Source: a virus. Taken from it: 32,154 bases of DNA. Numbering within the stretch: position 1 is the first letter of the stretch; every line of letters begins with the position of its first letter. Below, piece after piece: positions 9,801 to 17,905 of this stretch. Location: the IMG/VR virus record IMGVR_UViG_3300031621_000017, positions 1 to 32,154 of that record; one strand, given 5' to 3'. The translations under genes were made by a program, and so were the position numbers. The notes beneath the pieces are model-generated. The model had not been told where the DNA came from and did not search any database. It saw only the letters and a program-made list of their open reading frames with translations.

Positions 9801-10689
9801 TAACACTAACTCCATGAACATATTTACTACTGGTTCTAAACCTCTTTACTTAGGAACAAATAATACAGCAAATCAAGTAGTGCTTGATACGAGCGGAAAT
9901 CTTTTGGTAGGGACTACTAGCACTTCATCGAGCACTCAAGGTATAAAACTTAGAGGCGACATTGATGCCATAATAGCAATGGCAGATGGACAACAATCTG
10001 CGTATTTCGGTAGGCTAAATTCCGATGGAGAGATAGTTTCGTTCAAAAAAGACGGCACAACCGTAGGTAGTATTGGTAGTCGTATTGGCACTGGAATTAC
10101 AATAGATAGCGGTGGATCGACAGACGGTCTTTTAAAAAATAATGGAGCTGAAAGTTTTGGTTGGAATGCTAATTATTTCTATCCAAGAACAGACAACAGC
10201 AAAGACTTAGGTTTAGGCGTTTTACGGTGGAAAGACCTCTATTTATCAGGCGGAATCTACTTAGGCGGTACAGGCGCGGCTAATAAGTTGGATGACTACG
10301 AAGAGGGGACTTGGACTCCTGTTCTAAACTTTGGCGGAGCAAATACAGGGATGACAGCTAACGTACAAGTAGGCAGATACACTAAAATTGGCCGTATGGT
10401 CTATTCATCTTTCAACATTCAACTAACAAATAAAGGCACATCAACAGGTGGCGTCACAATTACAGGCAGTCCATTTGGAAACTATACAAGCAGTCAAAAT
10501 AACGCAGGCACAGTTATTTGTGAAGTTAGTGGAGTAGATTGGCCTCAAAGCGGTGTATACGGCATGATTTGGTCAGATTCAAAAATTTATTTGCGTTCAC
10601 AAGGGCTTACAAGTTATGCAAATATTACTAACACTAGTTTCTCAAATGGAACTAGAATTTTTGGAATGATGGTGTATGAAACCGCATAA
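6886..10689 (+). CDS. Tail fibre protein, 1267 aa
   Basis: Starts at an ATG preceded by AAAAGGAAA. The N-terminus (residues ~35-70, STTRIATTAFVSTAVANL then APETLNTLAELATSIG) matches the coiled/beta segment widely found in phage tail fibres. Next come the LPLAGGTMTGNLNLGDNV unit and DLQIYHNASHSYIDNAGTG, typical marine phage fibre shaft modules. Two copies of an AVQDKD...GNDGGSTITALTLDMS module sit exactly 528 nt apart. Later units carry ERMRIDSSGNLLVGTTST, QERLRIDNQGRVGIG and FKKDGTTVGSIGS repeats. The last ~135 residues start with KLDDYEEGTWTPVL, a compact C-terminal domain frequent at the tips of phage fibres; no S74 chaperone motif is seen here. It probably forms a trimeric fibre used for adsorption. 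It shares modules with both flanking fibre genes. Confidence 0.85.
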   Translation: MALTKITNSAIADDIGLGGNPTTSTQTAGNSTTRIATTAFVSTAVANLVGSAPETLNTLAELATSIGNSATLSSTLTSSIATKLPLAGGTMTGNLNLGDNVRARFGLDSDLQIYHNASHSYIDNAGTGNLYIRNGSKNSIFARAGGEIILYHNDSGKLATTSTGIDVTGSVTSTQLKIEGTEPLLFFNDTTTGHDDWKMYADWDQFQIQQYVNDTTWTSRLVFAANGNASFSGAITANAGVVVDTMTLDGSTLSATGDFILDSEGDIILDANGADFLLKDSGTLFLSVTNSSGDTILANAVQDKDIFIRGNDGGSTITALTLDMSDAGTATFNNHVKISDDSQLSFGAGNDATISHNSSNNNFQITNSNTSGGMVIQNNSSAGGIALQPVINENAVFCSPNAQVSLYHNGVAKFQTTSGGVQVTGDISNASGDLTLDVAGNINLDADGGEFRFRDGGTLYATAYQGGGGNFYLASAVQDKDLIFQGNDGGSTITALTLDMSAAGKATFNSTISSGAITATDANANPKLKAAYNSSNYIGISHEKINVQGGGVGLIIQGNGVDRATFASGGGLTLANGNLTLTSGSVTSTGLTVGNTNIGSNSSHLVNLTINNNGYIGTTYNSTAIQLSTVGAATFASSITSAGVTSSNSITMNAGNLSLNSTSDGNQAFRYYRADGTLVGQIYPYNNRYNVQTYNNQGLRLKSHGSGQIELEGNVVINEDSADVDFRVESNDNANMLFVDGGNNAVGIGNAVASSMNAGANQLVVGSGSTGQGITLYSSTSTAGSIHFADGTSGDAAYRGQLVYNHNGDYMAILTAAQERMRIDSSGNLLVGTTSTGINTSSSVKGHNFFEHGYVVHARSGQTVMSLNRQTNDGTIADFRKDGTTVGNISSVGGTDIKVTFSSDGDQYITGNSAANYLSFSAANQERLRIDNQGRVGIGVNPAYKLHISGATNANDVVIQNSSHGVALRMQANTNSMNIFTTGSKPLYLGTNNTANQVVLDTSGNLLVGTTSTSSSTQGIKLRGDIDAIIAMADGQQSAYFGRLNSDGEIVSFKKDGTTVGSIGSRIGTGITIDSGGSTDGLLKNNGAESFGWNANYFYPRTDNSKDLGLGVLRWKDLYLSGGIYLGGTGAANKLDDYEEGTWTPVLNFGGANTGMTANVQVGRYTKIGRMVYSSFNIQLTNKGTSTGGVTITGSPFGNYTSSQNNAGTVICEVSGVDWPQSGVYGMIWSDSKIYLRSQGLTSYANITNTSFSNGTRIFGMMVYETA
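7831..8389 (+). repeat. Direct repeat pair inside the 1267-aa fibre gene
   Basis: About 31 nt beginning accatcacagccctcaccc is identical at 7831-7861 and 8359-8389, 528 nt (176 codons) apart and in frame. It sits in a longer but more diverged protein repeat (DILANAVQDKD-type module followed by TALTLDMS). The conserved core suggests an in-frame duplication or recurrent gene conversion of a shaft module. Confidence 0.8.
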
Positions 10690-10695
10690 CCATAC

Positions 10696-10713
10696 GCCTA
10701 GTGGATTCTAGGC
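10696..10713 (+). other. Intergenic hairpin (GCCTAG-TGGATT-CTAGGC)
   Basis: A perfect 6-bp inverted repeat with a 6-nt loop lies 6 nt after the stop of the 1267-aa fibre gene and ends about 8 nt before the AGGAG ribosome site of the next gene. There is no T-run, so it is not a standard terminator. It could stabilise the 3' end of the upstream message, mark a processing site, or be incidental. Confidence 0.45.
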
Positions 10714-10732
10714 ACGGACAGGAGAAACAAAA

Positions 10733-11026
10733 ATGGCATTAACAAAAGAAATAACACAAGACAAAATCGAAATTGTGGGTGTAAATAAGCACATTCAGAT
10801 AAGAACAAAAACAGCAGTACTAGAAGATGGTGTGGAACTCTCAAGTAGCTTTCACCGTCATGTAGTTTTCTGCGTATCTTCTGTAAAAAATGATGATGAC
10901 ACTTGGACTCATACTGATACTGATGTATCGGCAGAAAGTGCAGAAGTGCAAGCAATCGCTACAGCAGTGTGGACAGATGCGGTCAAAGCAGAAGCAAAAA
11001 CAGCGAACGAAAACGCAGGCGTGTAG
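10733..11026 (+). CDS. Small conserved-type phage protein, unknown function
   Basis: 97 residues, ATG preceded by a good AGGAG site (about 10720-10724). No domain recognised. The N-terminal half is beta-rich and charged (ITQDKIEIVGVNKHIQIRTK); the C-terminal third is an Ala/Glu-rich helix (AEVQAIATAVWTDAVKAEAK). The pattern of a short beta N-terminus with alternating residues and a helical tail resembles other small proteins next to fibre genes, such as the 109-aa protein at 18162. It lies alone between two fibre genes and upstream of the strong promoter at 11054, so it is probably the last gene of the preceding transcription unit. A tail-accessory role is inferred from context only. Confidence 0.6.
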   Translation: MALTKEITQDKIEIVGVNKHIQIRTKTAVLEDGVELSSSFHRHVVFCVSSVKNDDDTWTHTDTDVSAESAEVQAIATAVWTDAVKAEAKTANENAGV

Positions 11027-11053
11027 AAACAATAACCTGCAGAAAAAAAGTAT

Positions 11054-11082
11054 TTGACATTTCAGCATGTTATTGCTATACT
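11054..11082 (+). promoter_or_regulatory. Near-consensus sigma70 promoter for the giant fibre gene
   Basis: TTGACA (11054-11059), a 17-bp spacer, then TATACT (11077-11082). The 35 box is perfect and the 10 box is 5 of 6. It lies in the largest non-coding gap of the left module (11027-11137), 55 nt before the ATG of the 2253-aa fibre, with the right orientation. A start site near 11089 would give a leader of about 50 nt. Confidence 0.85.
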
Positions 11083-11137
11083 TACCTAAATCCTAATAAA
11101 TCCCGCTCCTGAAGCAAGCATTCAACCAGAGAAAAAT

Positions 11138-14100
11138 ATGTCAAAATCCAAAGCAAGATTCCTCGCTGAACTTCTATCTTCAGACGGTAAGGTAATAAAA
11201 GCAAAATCAGAAGCGTCTACTATTATAGTCGGTGATTTACCTACTATTCCAAATTCCAAGCTACAAAACTCAAGCGTAACAATTGCAGGTTCAGGGCTTT
11301 CTCTTGGTGCATCTTTAACTTTAGATACAGCGGATGTTACTGAGCATACTGATTATAAGTACTATACAGATGCTCGAGCAGATGCTCGCATTGTAAATGC
11401 AGGAAGCGCAAACTGGAACACAGCCTACACTGTAGCAAATGCTGCTCTACCAAAAGCTGGCGGTACACTCACAGGCAACCTATCACTTGGCGATAACGTC
11501 AAGGCTCAGTTTGGTGCGTCTAATGATTTACAGATTTATCATGATGGTAGCCATAGCCGAATTGTAGATGCGGGGACAGGCATAATGACAATTCAGGCAT
11601 CGTCGCAGTTGGGAATTTACAACGCAGACGGTACACAAGTATCTGCTGAGTTTGTTAATGACGGCAAAGTTGGACTTAGATTTAGTGGCTCTGAAAAACT
11701 AGCAACGACAGCCACAGGAGCCGATATCACTGGGGTTCTGACAGCCGATGGGCTTACTGTAGAAGGTAACAGCATATTTACTACTGCTGACAACAGCGCA
11801 CAGGTTACGCTTATTTCTACAGATACTGATGCTCTTGTTGGACCAAAGCTTAACCTTTGGAGAAACTCTGGAACTGGGACAAACGGAGACTTAATTGGTG
11901 AAATCACCTTTACTGGTGAAGATACAATAGGTTCTACAAATGTTTTTGCTTCTATTTCATCTATTGCCGAACAGACTAACAACGGTGCAGAAGACGGTTC
12001 TTTACACTTTAATACCCTTTTAAATGGCACTTTAGCAAAAAGACTTTCAATAGGTTCGGCAAGTTCAGGCGGAGACATCAGCTTTTATGATTCTTCTGGC
12101 ACAAGTCAAAATTTCTTCTGGGATAGTTCTACCTCGCGACTAGGGCTAGGCACAACGGTTCCAACAGGATTGCTTTCATTCCAAACAGCAACTGGCACTA
12201 ACAACACTAGCTATAACATTATTGACGCAACTACAGATAATCCAACTTACAAAGCACAAATTAATTTAGTACGAGAAGGCTCAAGCGGTCAGCTTGGATG
12301 GGCGTTTCTTACAAACAGCGTAGGCTCACCAACTGAGAGATTAAGAATATCGCATGACGGCTCACTATCCACCCCAACCGCAGGAACCTCTAACGTCCGA
12401 TTCGGTGTCAACGCAGGTAACAGCATTCAGAGCGGTGGTAATTATAATACTGTCATAGGCGATGAAGCAGGTACTGCGATTACTACGGGTGATAACAATG
12501 TTGCAGTCGGTCATGCCGCTTTAAGCGCAAACACCACAGGCCAATATAATATTGCTGTGGGTAAGGGTGCTTTATTAGCTAATACTACAGGTATTAGAAA
12601 TACTGCGACAGGTGAGGCGGCTTCAGGCTCAAACACCACCGCAAACAGCAACACAGCAACAGGTTATGGTGCTTTATATACGAACACTACAGGTGCAGGT
12701 AATACCGCAGTCGGAGACTCTGCTTTAACCTCAAACACTACCGCATCTAACAACACTGCTGTTGGTTTAAGTGCTTTATACGCAAACACCACAGGCACTT
12801 ACAACGTAGCTCAAGGCTATCAAGCCCTTCAAAATAACACTACGGCTAGTAACAATGTCGCTGTAGGAAGGCAAGCTCTTCGCGTAAACACCACAGGTGA
12901 AGCTAATACTGCTGTTGGTTCTTTAGCACTAGACGCTAATACGACAGGCGGCTTTAATACAGCACTGGGTGTTTATGCTTTAAGTGGAAACACTACTGCC
13001 GATAATAACACAGCCGTTGGTTGGAGTTCTTTAAAAACAAACACCACAGGCAATCGTAATACTGCTAGTGGTTTTGAATCCTTAAAACTTAACACTACAG
13101 GATTAAGTAACGTAAGCATTGGCGCATACTCTTCAAAGAACAACACTACCGCTTCATATAACGTAGTGGTTGGTGATGCCGCTTTCTTTATCAACACAAC
13201 AGGTGCTAATTCTGTAGCAGTTGGTTATGAGGCTCTTAAAGCTAATACCACAGCTTCTAACAACACAGCGGTTGGTTATCGTTCTTTACTCGCAAACACC
13301 ACAGGCACAAACAACGTAGCTCTTGGTTCAAGTGCAGGTGCGGCTCTTACCACAGGCTCATCAAACATTCTCATAGGGTCAAATACTGGTGACGCATTAA
13401 CTACTGCGAATGAAAATGTTGCAGTAGGGCATTTTTCTATGTCAAACAATGTTTTAGGTGCTAAAAACGTAGCTATTGGTACAAGTACACTATCTGCTAC
13501 GAACCCTGCATCTGCCGCTGATATGTACAATGTCGCTGTAGGCTTTCAAGCAGGTAACGCAGTAACCACAGGCTATGATAACACTCTAATAGGTGGTCTT
13601 ACAGGTGATTCTTTAGACGTAGGGCATAGAAATGTTGCGCTAGGGCGCAGTGCATTAGGGGCTGATACAAAAGGAAACAAGTCAGTAGCTATAGGTTTTT
13701 CAGCCCTTGATTCGCAAAACTTTACATCTGCTACAGACGCATACAACACCGCAATAGGATATATCGCAGGTTATGCAGTAACCACAGGCATTAAAAATAC
13801 AATCCTTGGGGGTCTTGCGGGTGACGCAATTACTACAGGCAATACTAATGTTGCGTTAGGTTATGCCGCACTTAGTGCTAACACCACAGCATCTAACAAC
13901 ACAGCGGTGGGAACAAGTGCATTAACCGCTAATACTACAGGCGCAAGTAATACAGCCGTTGGTGTAAATGCTTTAGCTCAAACCACCACTGGTAGTTCTA
14001 ACTCTGCACTGGGTTTAAATTCTTTACTTTCAAACACCACAGGCACAAACAACGTAGCAATGGGGCAACAGGCTTTAAATAATAACACCACAGCTTCTAA

Positions 14101-17100
14101 CAACGTAGCAGTAGGTTTTCAGTCTCTATACGCAAACATTACAGGGGCTTCTAATGTTGCCATAGGGCAAGGCTCTTTAGGATCAAACACTACAGCCGCT
14201 AACAACGTAGCTGTTGGTAAAAATACTTTAGGCTTAAACACCACAGGCACAAACAACGTAGCGGTTGGGGCTAACGCTTTAGATGCTAATACGACCGCCT
14301 CTAATAACGTGGGTATAGGACTTAATGCCGCAGGAGGAACAACCACTGGCGGTAATAATGTTGCTATTGGAACAAACAGCTTGTTGACAAACACTACAGG
14401 CAATTCAAATGTTAGCATCGGTACGTATGCTCTTAACGCAAACACCACAGCATCTAACAACACAGCAGTGGGTTATGCTTCTTTAACCGCAAACACCACA
14501 GGCAGAGACAACACGGCTCTGGGTTATAGCGCAGGGGCAACTAACACTACAGGCCTTGAGAATACCGCCATTGGCATGTACGCCTTGAGATTCAATACTA
14601 CAGGAGAAACAAACACTGCTGTAGGCTTACAGGCGCTTCACCGAAATACAACGGCTAGTAACAATACGGCTGTTGGTAGAAATGCTATGGAGGCAAATAC
14701 CACAGGCACTACTAATGTTGCAGTTGGTGCAAATTCTTTAGATGCTAATACTACAGGGGCTTCAAACGTAGCAGTGGGTTATTTTGCTTTAACAGACAGT
14801 GTGTTAGGTGGTTTGTCTACTGCTGTCGGCACCTATGCTTTACAAAAACAAAACCCTGCAACTGCCACCAATATGTACAATTCGGCATTTGGCTATAACG
14901 CAGGAAATAAAATAACCACAGGCATCCAAAACACCCTCATTGGTGGCCTCGCAGGTGATGCGCTTACTGAGGCTGACGCAAACGTAGCTATTGGTAAAGG
15001 AGCATTAACTACAGATACTCTTGGAAGCTCAAGTGTTGCAGTAGGAAATAATGCTTTAACAAATCAAAACTTTACGTCTGCTACAGATACTTACAACGTA
15101 GCAGTGGGTAAAAACGCAGGTCTTGCAGTAACCACAGGCACTCAAAACACATTCGTGGGGGGCTTGTCAGGTGATGCGAATACTACTGCTTCTTACAACA
15201 CAGCGGTTGGTTATGCTTCTTTAGGCGCAAACACTACAGGGGCTGACAATACTGCGGTCGGTAGAACTGCGTTGGAAAACAACACTACCGCATCTAACAA
15301 CACCGCAGTTGGAAAGGCGGCTTTGGCGCAAAATACAACAGGCGCACAAAATACTGCTTTAGGCTCTCTTGCTTTAAACTTAAACACTACAGGCTCACAA
15401 AATGTTGCAGTAGGTACTTATGCTTTAGATGCTAACACTACTGGAGAGAACAATACTGCACTTGGTTGGGGTTCTTTAACTGCTTCTACTACAAGTTCAG
15501 GAAACACAGCAATAGGTTCTATAACTTTATTTTCAAACACGACTGGCTATGGTAATACAGCGATGGGTCAGGAGTCTTTAAGATACAATACTATAGGAGC
15601 TAACAACGTAGCTTTAGGTTATCAGGCTTTAGTAGCAAACACCACAGCAAGCTATAACACTGCTGTTGGAGCTTTAGCTTTAGACGCTAATAGCACTGGT
15701 AGTAGCAATACAGGTTTAGGTTCAAGGGCTTTAAGTTCTAATACCACAGGAGCAAGTAACACTGCCGTTGGTGAAGGGGCAATGGTTACTACCACTACAG
15801 GCGGAAATAACACCGCAGTGGGTGCAGGTGCTTTAATATCTAACACTACAGGCGGCTACAACACCGCATTGGGTTTCTCATCTTTAAGCGCAAACACCAC
15901 AGGCGCGATAAATACAGGAATTGGCTATCAAAGCCTTTATTCCAATACAACTGGTTATCAAAATACGGCAATCGGTGGGGCTTCAGCTTATTCAAATACA
16001 ACGGGGTTTTTTAACGCCGCGTTAGGTCAGGCGGCGTTGTATTCTAATACCACAGGAGATAACAATACAGCACTAGGTATTTATGCTCTAAACGGTAACA
16101 CGACAGCAGATAACAACACAGCAGTGGGTAAATCAGCTTTATTCGCAAACACCACAGGTGGAGCAAATGTAGCCGTTGGTAAAGACGCATTAAAATCTAA
16201 CACCACGGCTTCCAACAACACCGCAGTAGGCTACCAATCACAGGAAGCAACTACTACAGGGGCGGCTAACACATCGGTTGGACTACACTCACTAAGGTTT
16301 AACACCACAGGCAATAACAGCGTAGCAGTCGGGTATTTAACATTAGATGCTAACACCACAGGCGAAAGAAACGTAGCTTTAGGTGCTGAAGCACTAGGTC
16401 ACAACACAACAGCATCGGCTAACTCCGCAGTGGGTTACAAGGCACTGTTTGAAAACACGACAGGCGCTAGTAATACTGCATTGGGTCAAGACGCTCTAAG
16501 AAACAACACTACCGCCTCTAACAACACCGCAGTGGGTTTGTCGGCTTTAAAAGCAAACATTACAGGAATTAATAACACTGCGTTAGGCTACAATGCAGGA
16601 CTGAGTATGACTAGTGGTCAGCAAAATGTCTTTGTAGGCGCTCAATCTGGTGACGCAATTACAACTGGCGAAAATAATACAGCCGTAGGACAAGGTGCTT
16701 TAACCAATGATGATGTTGGTTTAGGGTCAACAGCCATAGGTACGCAAGCTATGGTTCATCAAAACATGGCTAGTGCGGGTTACACTTTAAATACCGCAGT
16801 TGGATTTCAGTCGCTATACTACAACGTCACTGGTGCGGCAAATACAGCTTTAGGCTATCGTGCCGCTTTTGGTAGTGTTTCTGGAGCTAGTCACAGTTCT
16901 AACACAGCTATCGGGTATCACGCGCTCAAGGACATTACTACAGGTAATTCAAACACGGCAGTCGGCGCGGGTTCTTTAGACGCAAACACCACAGCCTCAG
17001 ATTGTACAGCAGTTGGTACAAATGCTTTAAGCACAAACACTGTAGGTCAGAGTAATACTGCCGTAGGTACAAGTGCTTTACAGGCAAACCTCAATGGCAC

Positions 17101-17899
17101 ACGAAACACAGCAGTGGGAAGGACAGCCTTACAATCTAATACGTCAGGTAGCGATAACACTTCAATGGGTTATTTTGCTATGTACAAAACCACAAGTGGC
17201 GGTTTAAACTCAGCATTCGGCAAAGACGCTTTAAGAGAACAAACGTCAGGTGCTAATAACGTAGCTTTGGGTTATCAAGCATTAACCGCCAACACCACAG
17301 CGTCTAACAACACAGCCGTTGGTCATCAGGCTTTAGGCTCAAACACCTATGGCGCTCAAAATACAGCCGTAGGCAGGTCTGCGATGGCTTCTTATGTTGG
17401 TAATTACAACAATACTGCAATAGGTTATGGCGCAGACTCTACCGGAACTGGCGGTAATGGTAATATTAGCATAGGGTATGAAGCACAAAAATCAGCAGTA
17501 AACTCAGCAGGGCAGTGTACGCTAGGTAATAGTGCTATTACTAACTTGCGCTGTAACGACACCTCAATTTCATCATTATCAGACAGCCGTGACAAGACTG
17601 ACGTTATAGACTCACCTTATGGTTTGGACTTTATTAACACTGTAAGACCTGTTCAGTTCCTTTGGGATACTAGAGACGGCAACGCAAAAGACGGCAGCAC
17701 TCGCATAGGCTTCTTAGCACAAGAATTACTAGCGGCTACTGACGGCAACAACGCTGTATTAGATTTAGTACTGGATGATAACCCTGAGAAGCTAGAAGCT
17801 AAATACGGCAACCTGTTACCTATCGCTATACAAGCAATACAAGAACTCTCAACACAACTAGATGCCGCACTTGCCCGCATCACAACTCTAGAAGGATAA
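11138..17899 (+). CDS. Giant tail fibre with YadA-like 17-residue repeats and C-terminal peptidase S74 chaperone
   Basis: 2253 residues from ATG 11138, behind the promoter at 11054. The N-terminal ~430 residues carry fibre modules (DVTEHTDYKYYTDARADARI, LPKAGGTLTGNLSLGDNV, DLQIYHDGSHSRIVDAGTG) close to those of the 1267-aa fibre. Residues ~437-2125 are a nearly uninterrupted tandem array of a 17-residue unit, roughly N(T/V)AVGxxALxxNTTGxx, resembling the parallel beta-roll of YadA-type trimeric adhesins. The last 106 residues are an intramolecular chaperone of the peptidase S74 family: the SDSRDK motif puts the catalytic Ser at residue 2148 and Asp at 2149 (codons from nt 17579), followed by RIGFLAQEL and a terminal coiled coil. 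In this family the chaperone trimerises the fibre, then cuts itself off just before the Ser. A long receptor-binding trimer is inferred. Confidence 0.9.
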   Translation: MSKSKARFLAELLSSDGKVIKAKSEASTIIVGDLPTIPNSKLQNSSVTIAGSGLSLGASLTLDTADVTEHTDYKYYTDARADARIVNAGSANWNTAYTVANAALPKAGGTLTGNLSLGDNVKAQFGASNDLQIYHDGSHSRIVDAGTGIMTIQASSQLGIYNADGTQVSAEFVNDGKVGLRFSGSEKLATTATGADITGVLTADGLTVEGNSIFTTADNSAQVTLISTDTDALVGPKLNLWRNSGTGTNGDLIGEITFTGEDTIGSTNVFASISSIAEQTNNGAEDGSLHFNTLLNGTLAKRLSIGSASSGGDISFYDSSGTSQNFFWDSSTSRLGLGTTVPTGLLSFQTATGTNNTSYNIIDATTDNPTYKAQINLVREGSSGQLGWAFLTNSVGSPTERLRISHDGSLSTPTAGTSNVRFGVNAGNSIQSGGNYNTVIGDEAGTAITTGDNNVAVGHAALSANTTGQYNIAVGKGALLANTTGIRNTATGEAASGSNTTANSNTATGYGALYTNTTGAGNTAVGDSALTSNTTASNNTAVGLSALYANTTGTYNVAQGYQALQNNTTASNNVAVGRQALRVNTTGEANTAVGSLALDANTTGGFNTALGVYALSGNTTADNNTAVGWSSLKTNTTGNRNTASGFESLKLNTTGLSNVSIGAYSSKNNTTASYNVVVGDAAFFINTTGANSVAVGYEALKANTTASNNTAVGYRSLLANTTGTNNVALGSSAGAALTTGSSNILIGSNTGDALTTANENVAVGHFSMSNNVLGAKNVAIGTSTLSATNPASAADMYNVAVGFQAGNAVTTGYDNTLIGGLTGDSLDVGHRNVALGRSALGADTKGNKSVAIGFSALDSQNFTSATDAYNTAIGYIAGYAVTTGIKNTILGGLAGDAITTGNTNVALGYAALSANTTASNNTAVGTSALTANTTGASNTAVGVNALAQTTTGSSNSALGLNSLLSNTTGTNNVAMGQQALNNNTTASNNVAVGFQSLYANITGASNVAIGQGSLGSNTTAANNVAVGKNTLGLNTTGTNNVAVGANALDANTTASNNVGIGLNAAGGTTTGGNNVAIGTNSLLTNTTGNSNVSIGTYALNANTTASNNTAVGYASLTANTTGRDNTALGYSAGATNTTGLENTAIGMYALRFNTTGETNTAVGLQALHRNTTASNNTAVGRNAMEANTTGTTNVAVGANSLDANTTGASNVAVGYFALTDSVLGGLSTAVGTYALQKQNPATATNMYNSAFGYNAGNKITTGIQNTLIGGLAGDALTEADANVAIGKGALTTDTLGSSSVAVGNNALTNQNFTSATDTYNVAVGKNAGLAVTTGTQNTFVGGLSGDANTTASYNTAVGYASLGANTTGADNTAVGRTALENNTTASNNTAVGKAALAQNTTGAQNTALGSLALNLNTTGSQNVAVGTYALDANTTGENNTALGWGSLTASTTSSGNTAIGSITLFSNTTGYGNTAMGQESLRYNTIGANNVALGYQALVANTTASYNTAVGALALDANSTGSSNTGLGSRALSSNTTGASNTAVGEGAMVTTTTGGNNTAVGAGALISNTTGGYNTALGFSSLSANTTGAINTGIGYQSLYSNTTGYQNTAIGGASAYSNTTGFFNAALGQAALYSNTTGDNNTALGIYALNGNTTADNNTAVGKSALFANTTGGANVAVGKDALKSNTTASNNTAVGYQSQEATTTGAANTSVGLHSLRFNTTGNNSVAVGYLTLDANTTGERNVALGAEALGHNTTASANSAVGYKALFENTTGASNTALGQDALRNNTTASNNTAVGLSALKANITGINNTALGYNAGLSMTSGQQNVFVGAQSGDAITTGENNTAVGQGALTNDDVGLGSTAIGTQAMVHQNMASAGYTLNTAVGFQSLYYNVTGAANTALGYRAAFGSVSGASHSSNTAIGYHALKDITTGNSNTAVGAGSLDANTTASDCTAVGTNALSTNTVGQSNTAVGTSALQANLNGTRNTAVGRTALQSNTSGSDNTSMGYFAMYKTTSGGLNSAFGKDALREQTSGANNVALGYQALTANTTASNNTAVGHQALGSNTYGAQNTAVGRSAMASYVGNYNNTAIGYGADSTGTGGNGNISIGYEAQKSAVNSAGQCTLGNSAITNLRCNDTSISSLSDSRDKTDVIDSPYGLDFINTVRPVQFLWDTRDGNAKDGSTRIGFLAQELLAATDGNNAVLDLVLDDNPEKLEAKYGNLLPIAIQAIQELSTQLDAALARITTLEG
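12446..17512 (+). repeat. 51-nt coding tandem repeat array (17-residue YadA-like units)
   Basis: Units of 51 nt encode NTAVG-x-x-AL-x-x-NTT-(G/A)-x-x; the array spans about 5.07 kb, which corresponds to roughly 95-100 units (estimated from length, not counted one by one). NTTG and NTTASNN variants alternate irregularly. Five units are expanded to 21 residues (63 nt), at 13466, 13682, 14816, 15032 and 16727. Short stretches such as aacaccacaggc recur nearly unchanged in many units, which indicates recent duplication or gene conversion. The array stays in one open frame throughout. Confidence 0.9.
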
Positions 17900-17905
17900 A
17901 TAATC

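Noticed and set aside
11617-15846. Several antisense open frames inside the giant fibre (for example 11617-12078, 14119-14463)
   Set aside because: They follow from the low stop content of the repeated codons on the other strand; they lack ribosome sites and recognisable domains.
12446-17512. Regular repeats that could be mistaken for a CRISPR array or satellite DNA
   Set aside because: Every unit is in one reading frame, repeats vary in a protein-conserving way, and there are no unrelated spacers; it is a coding tandem repeat.
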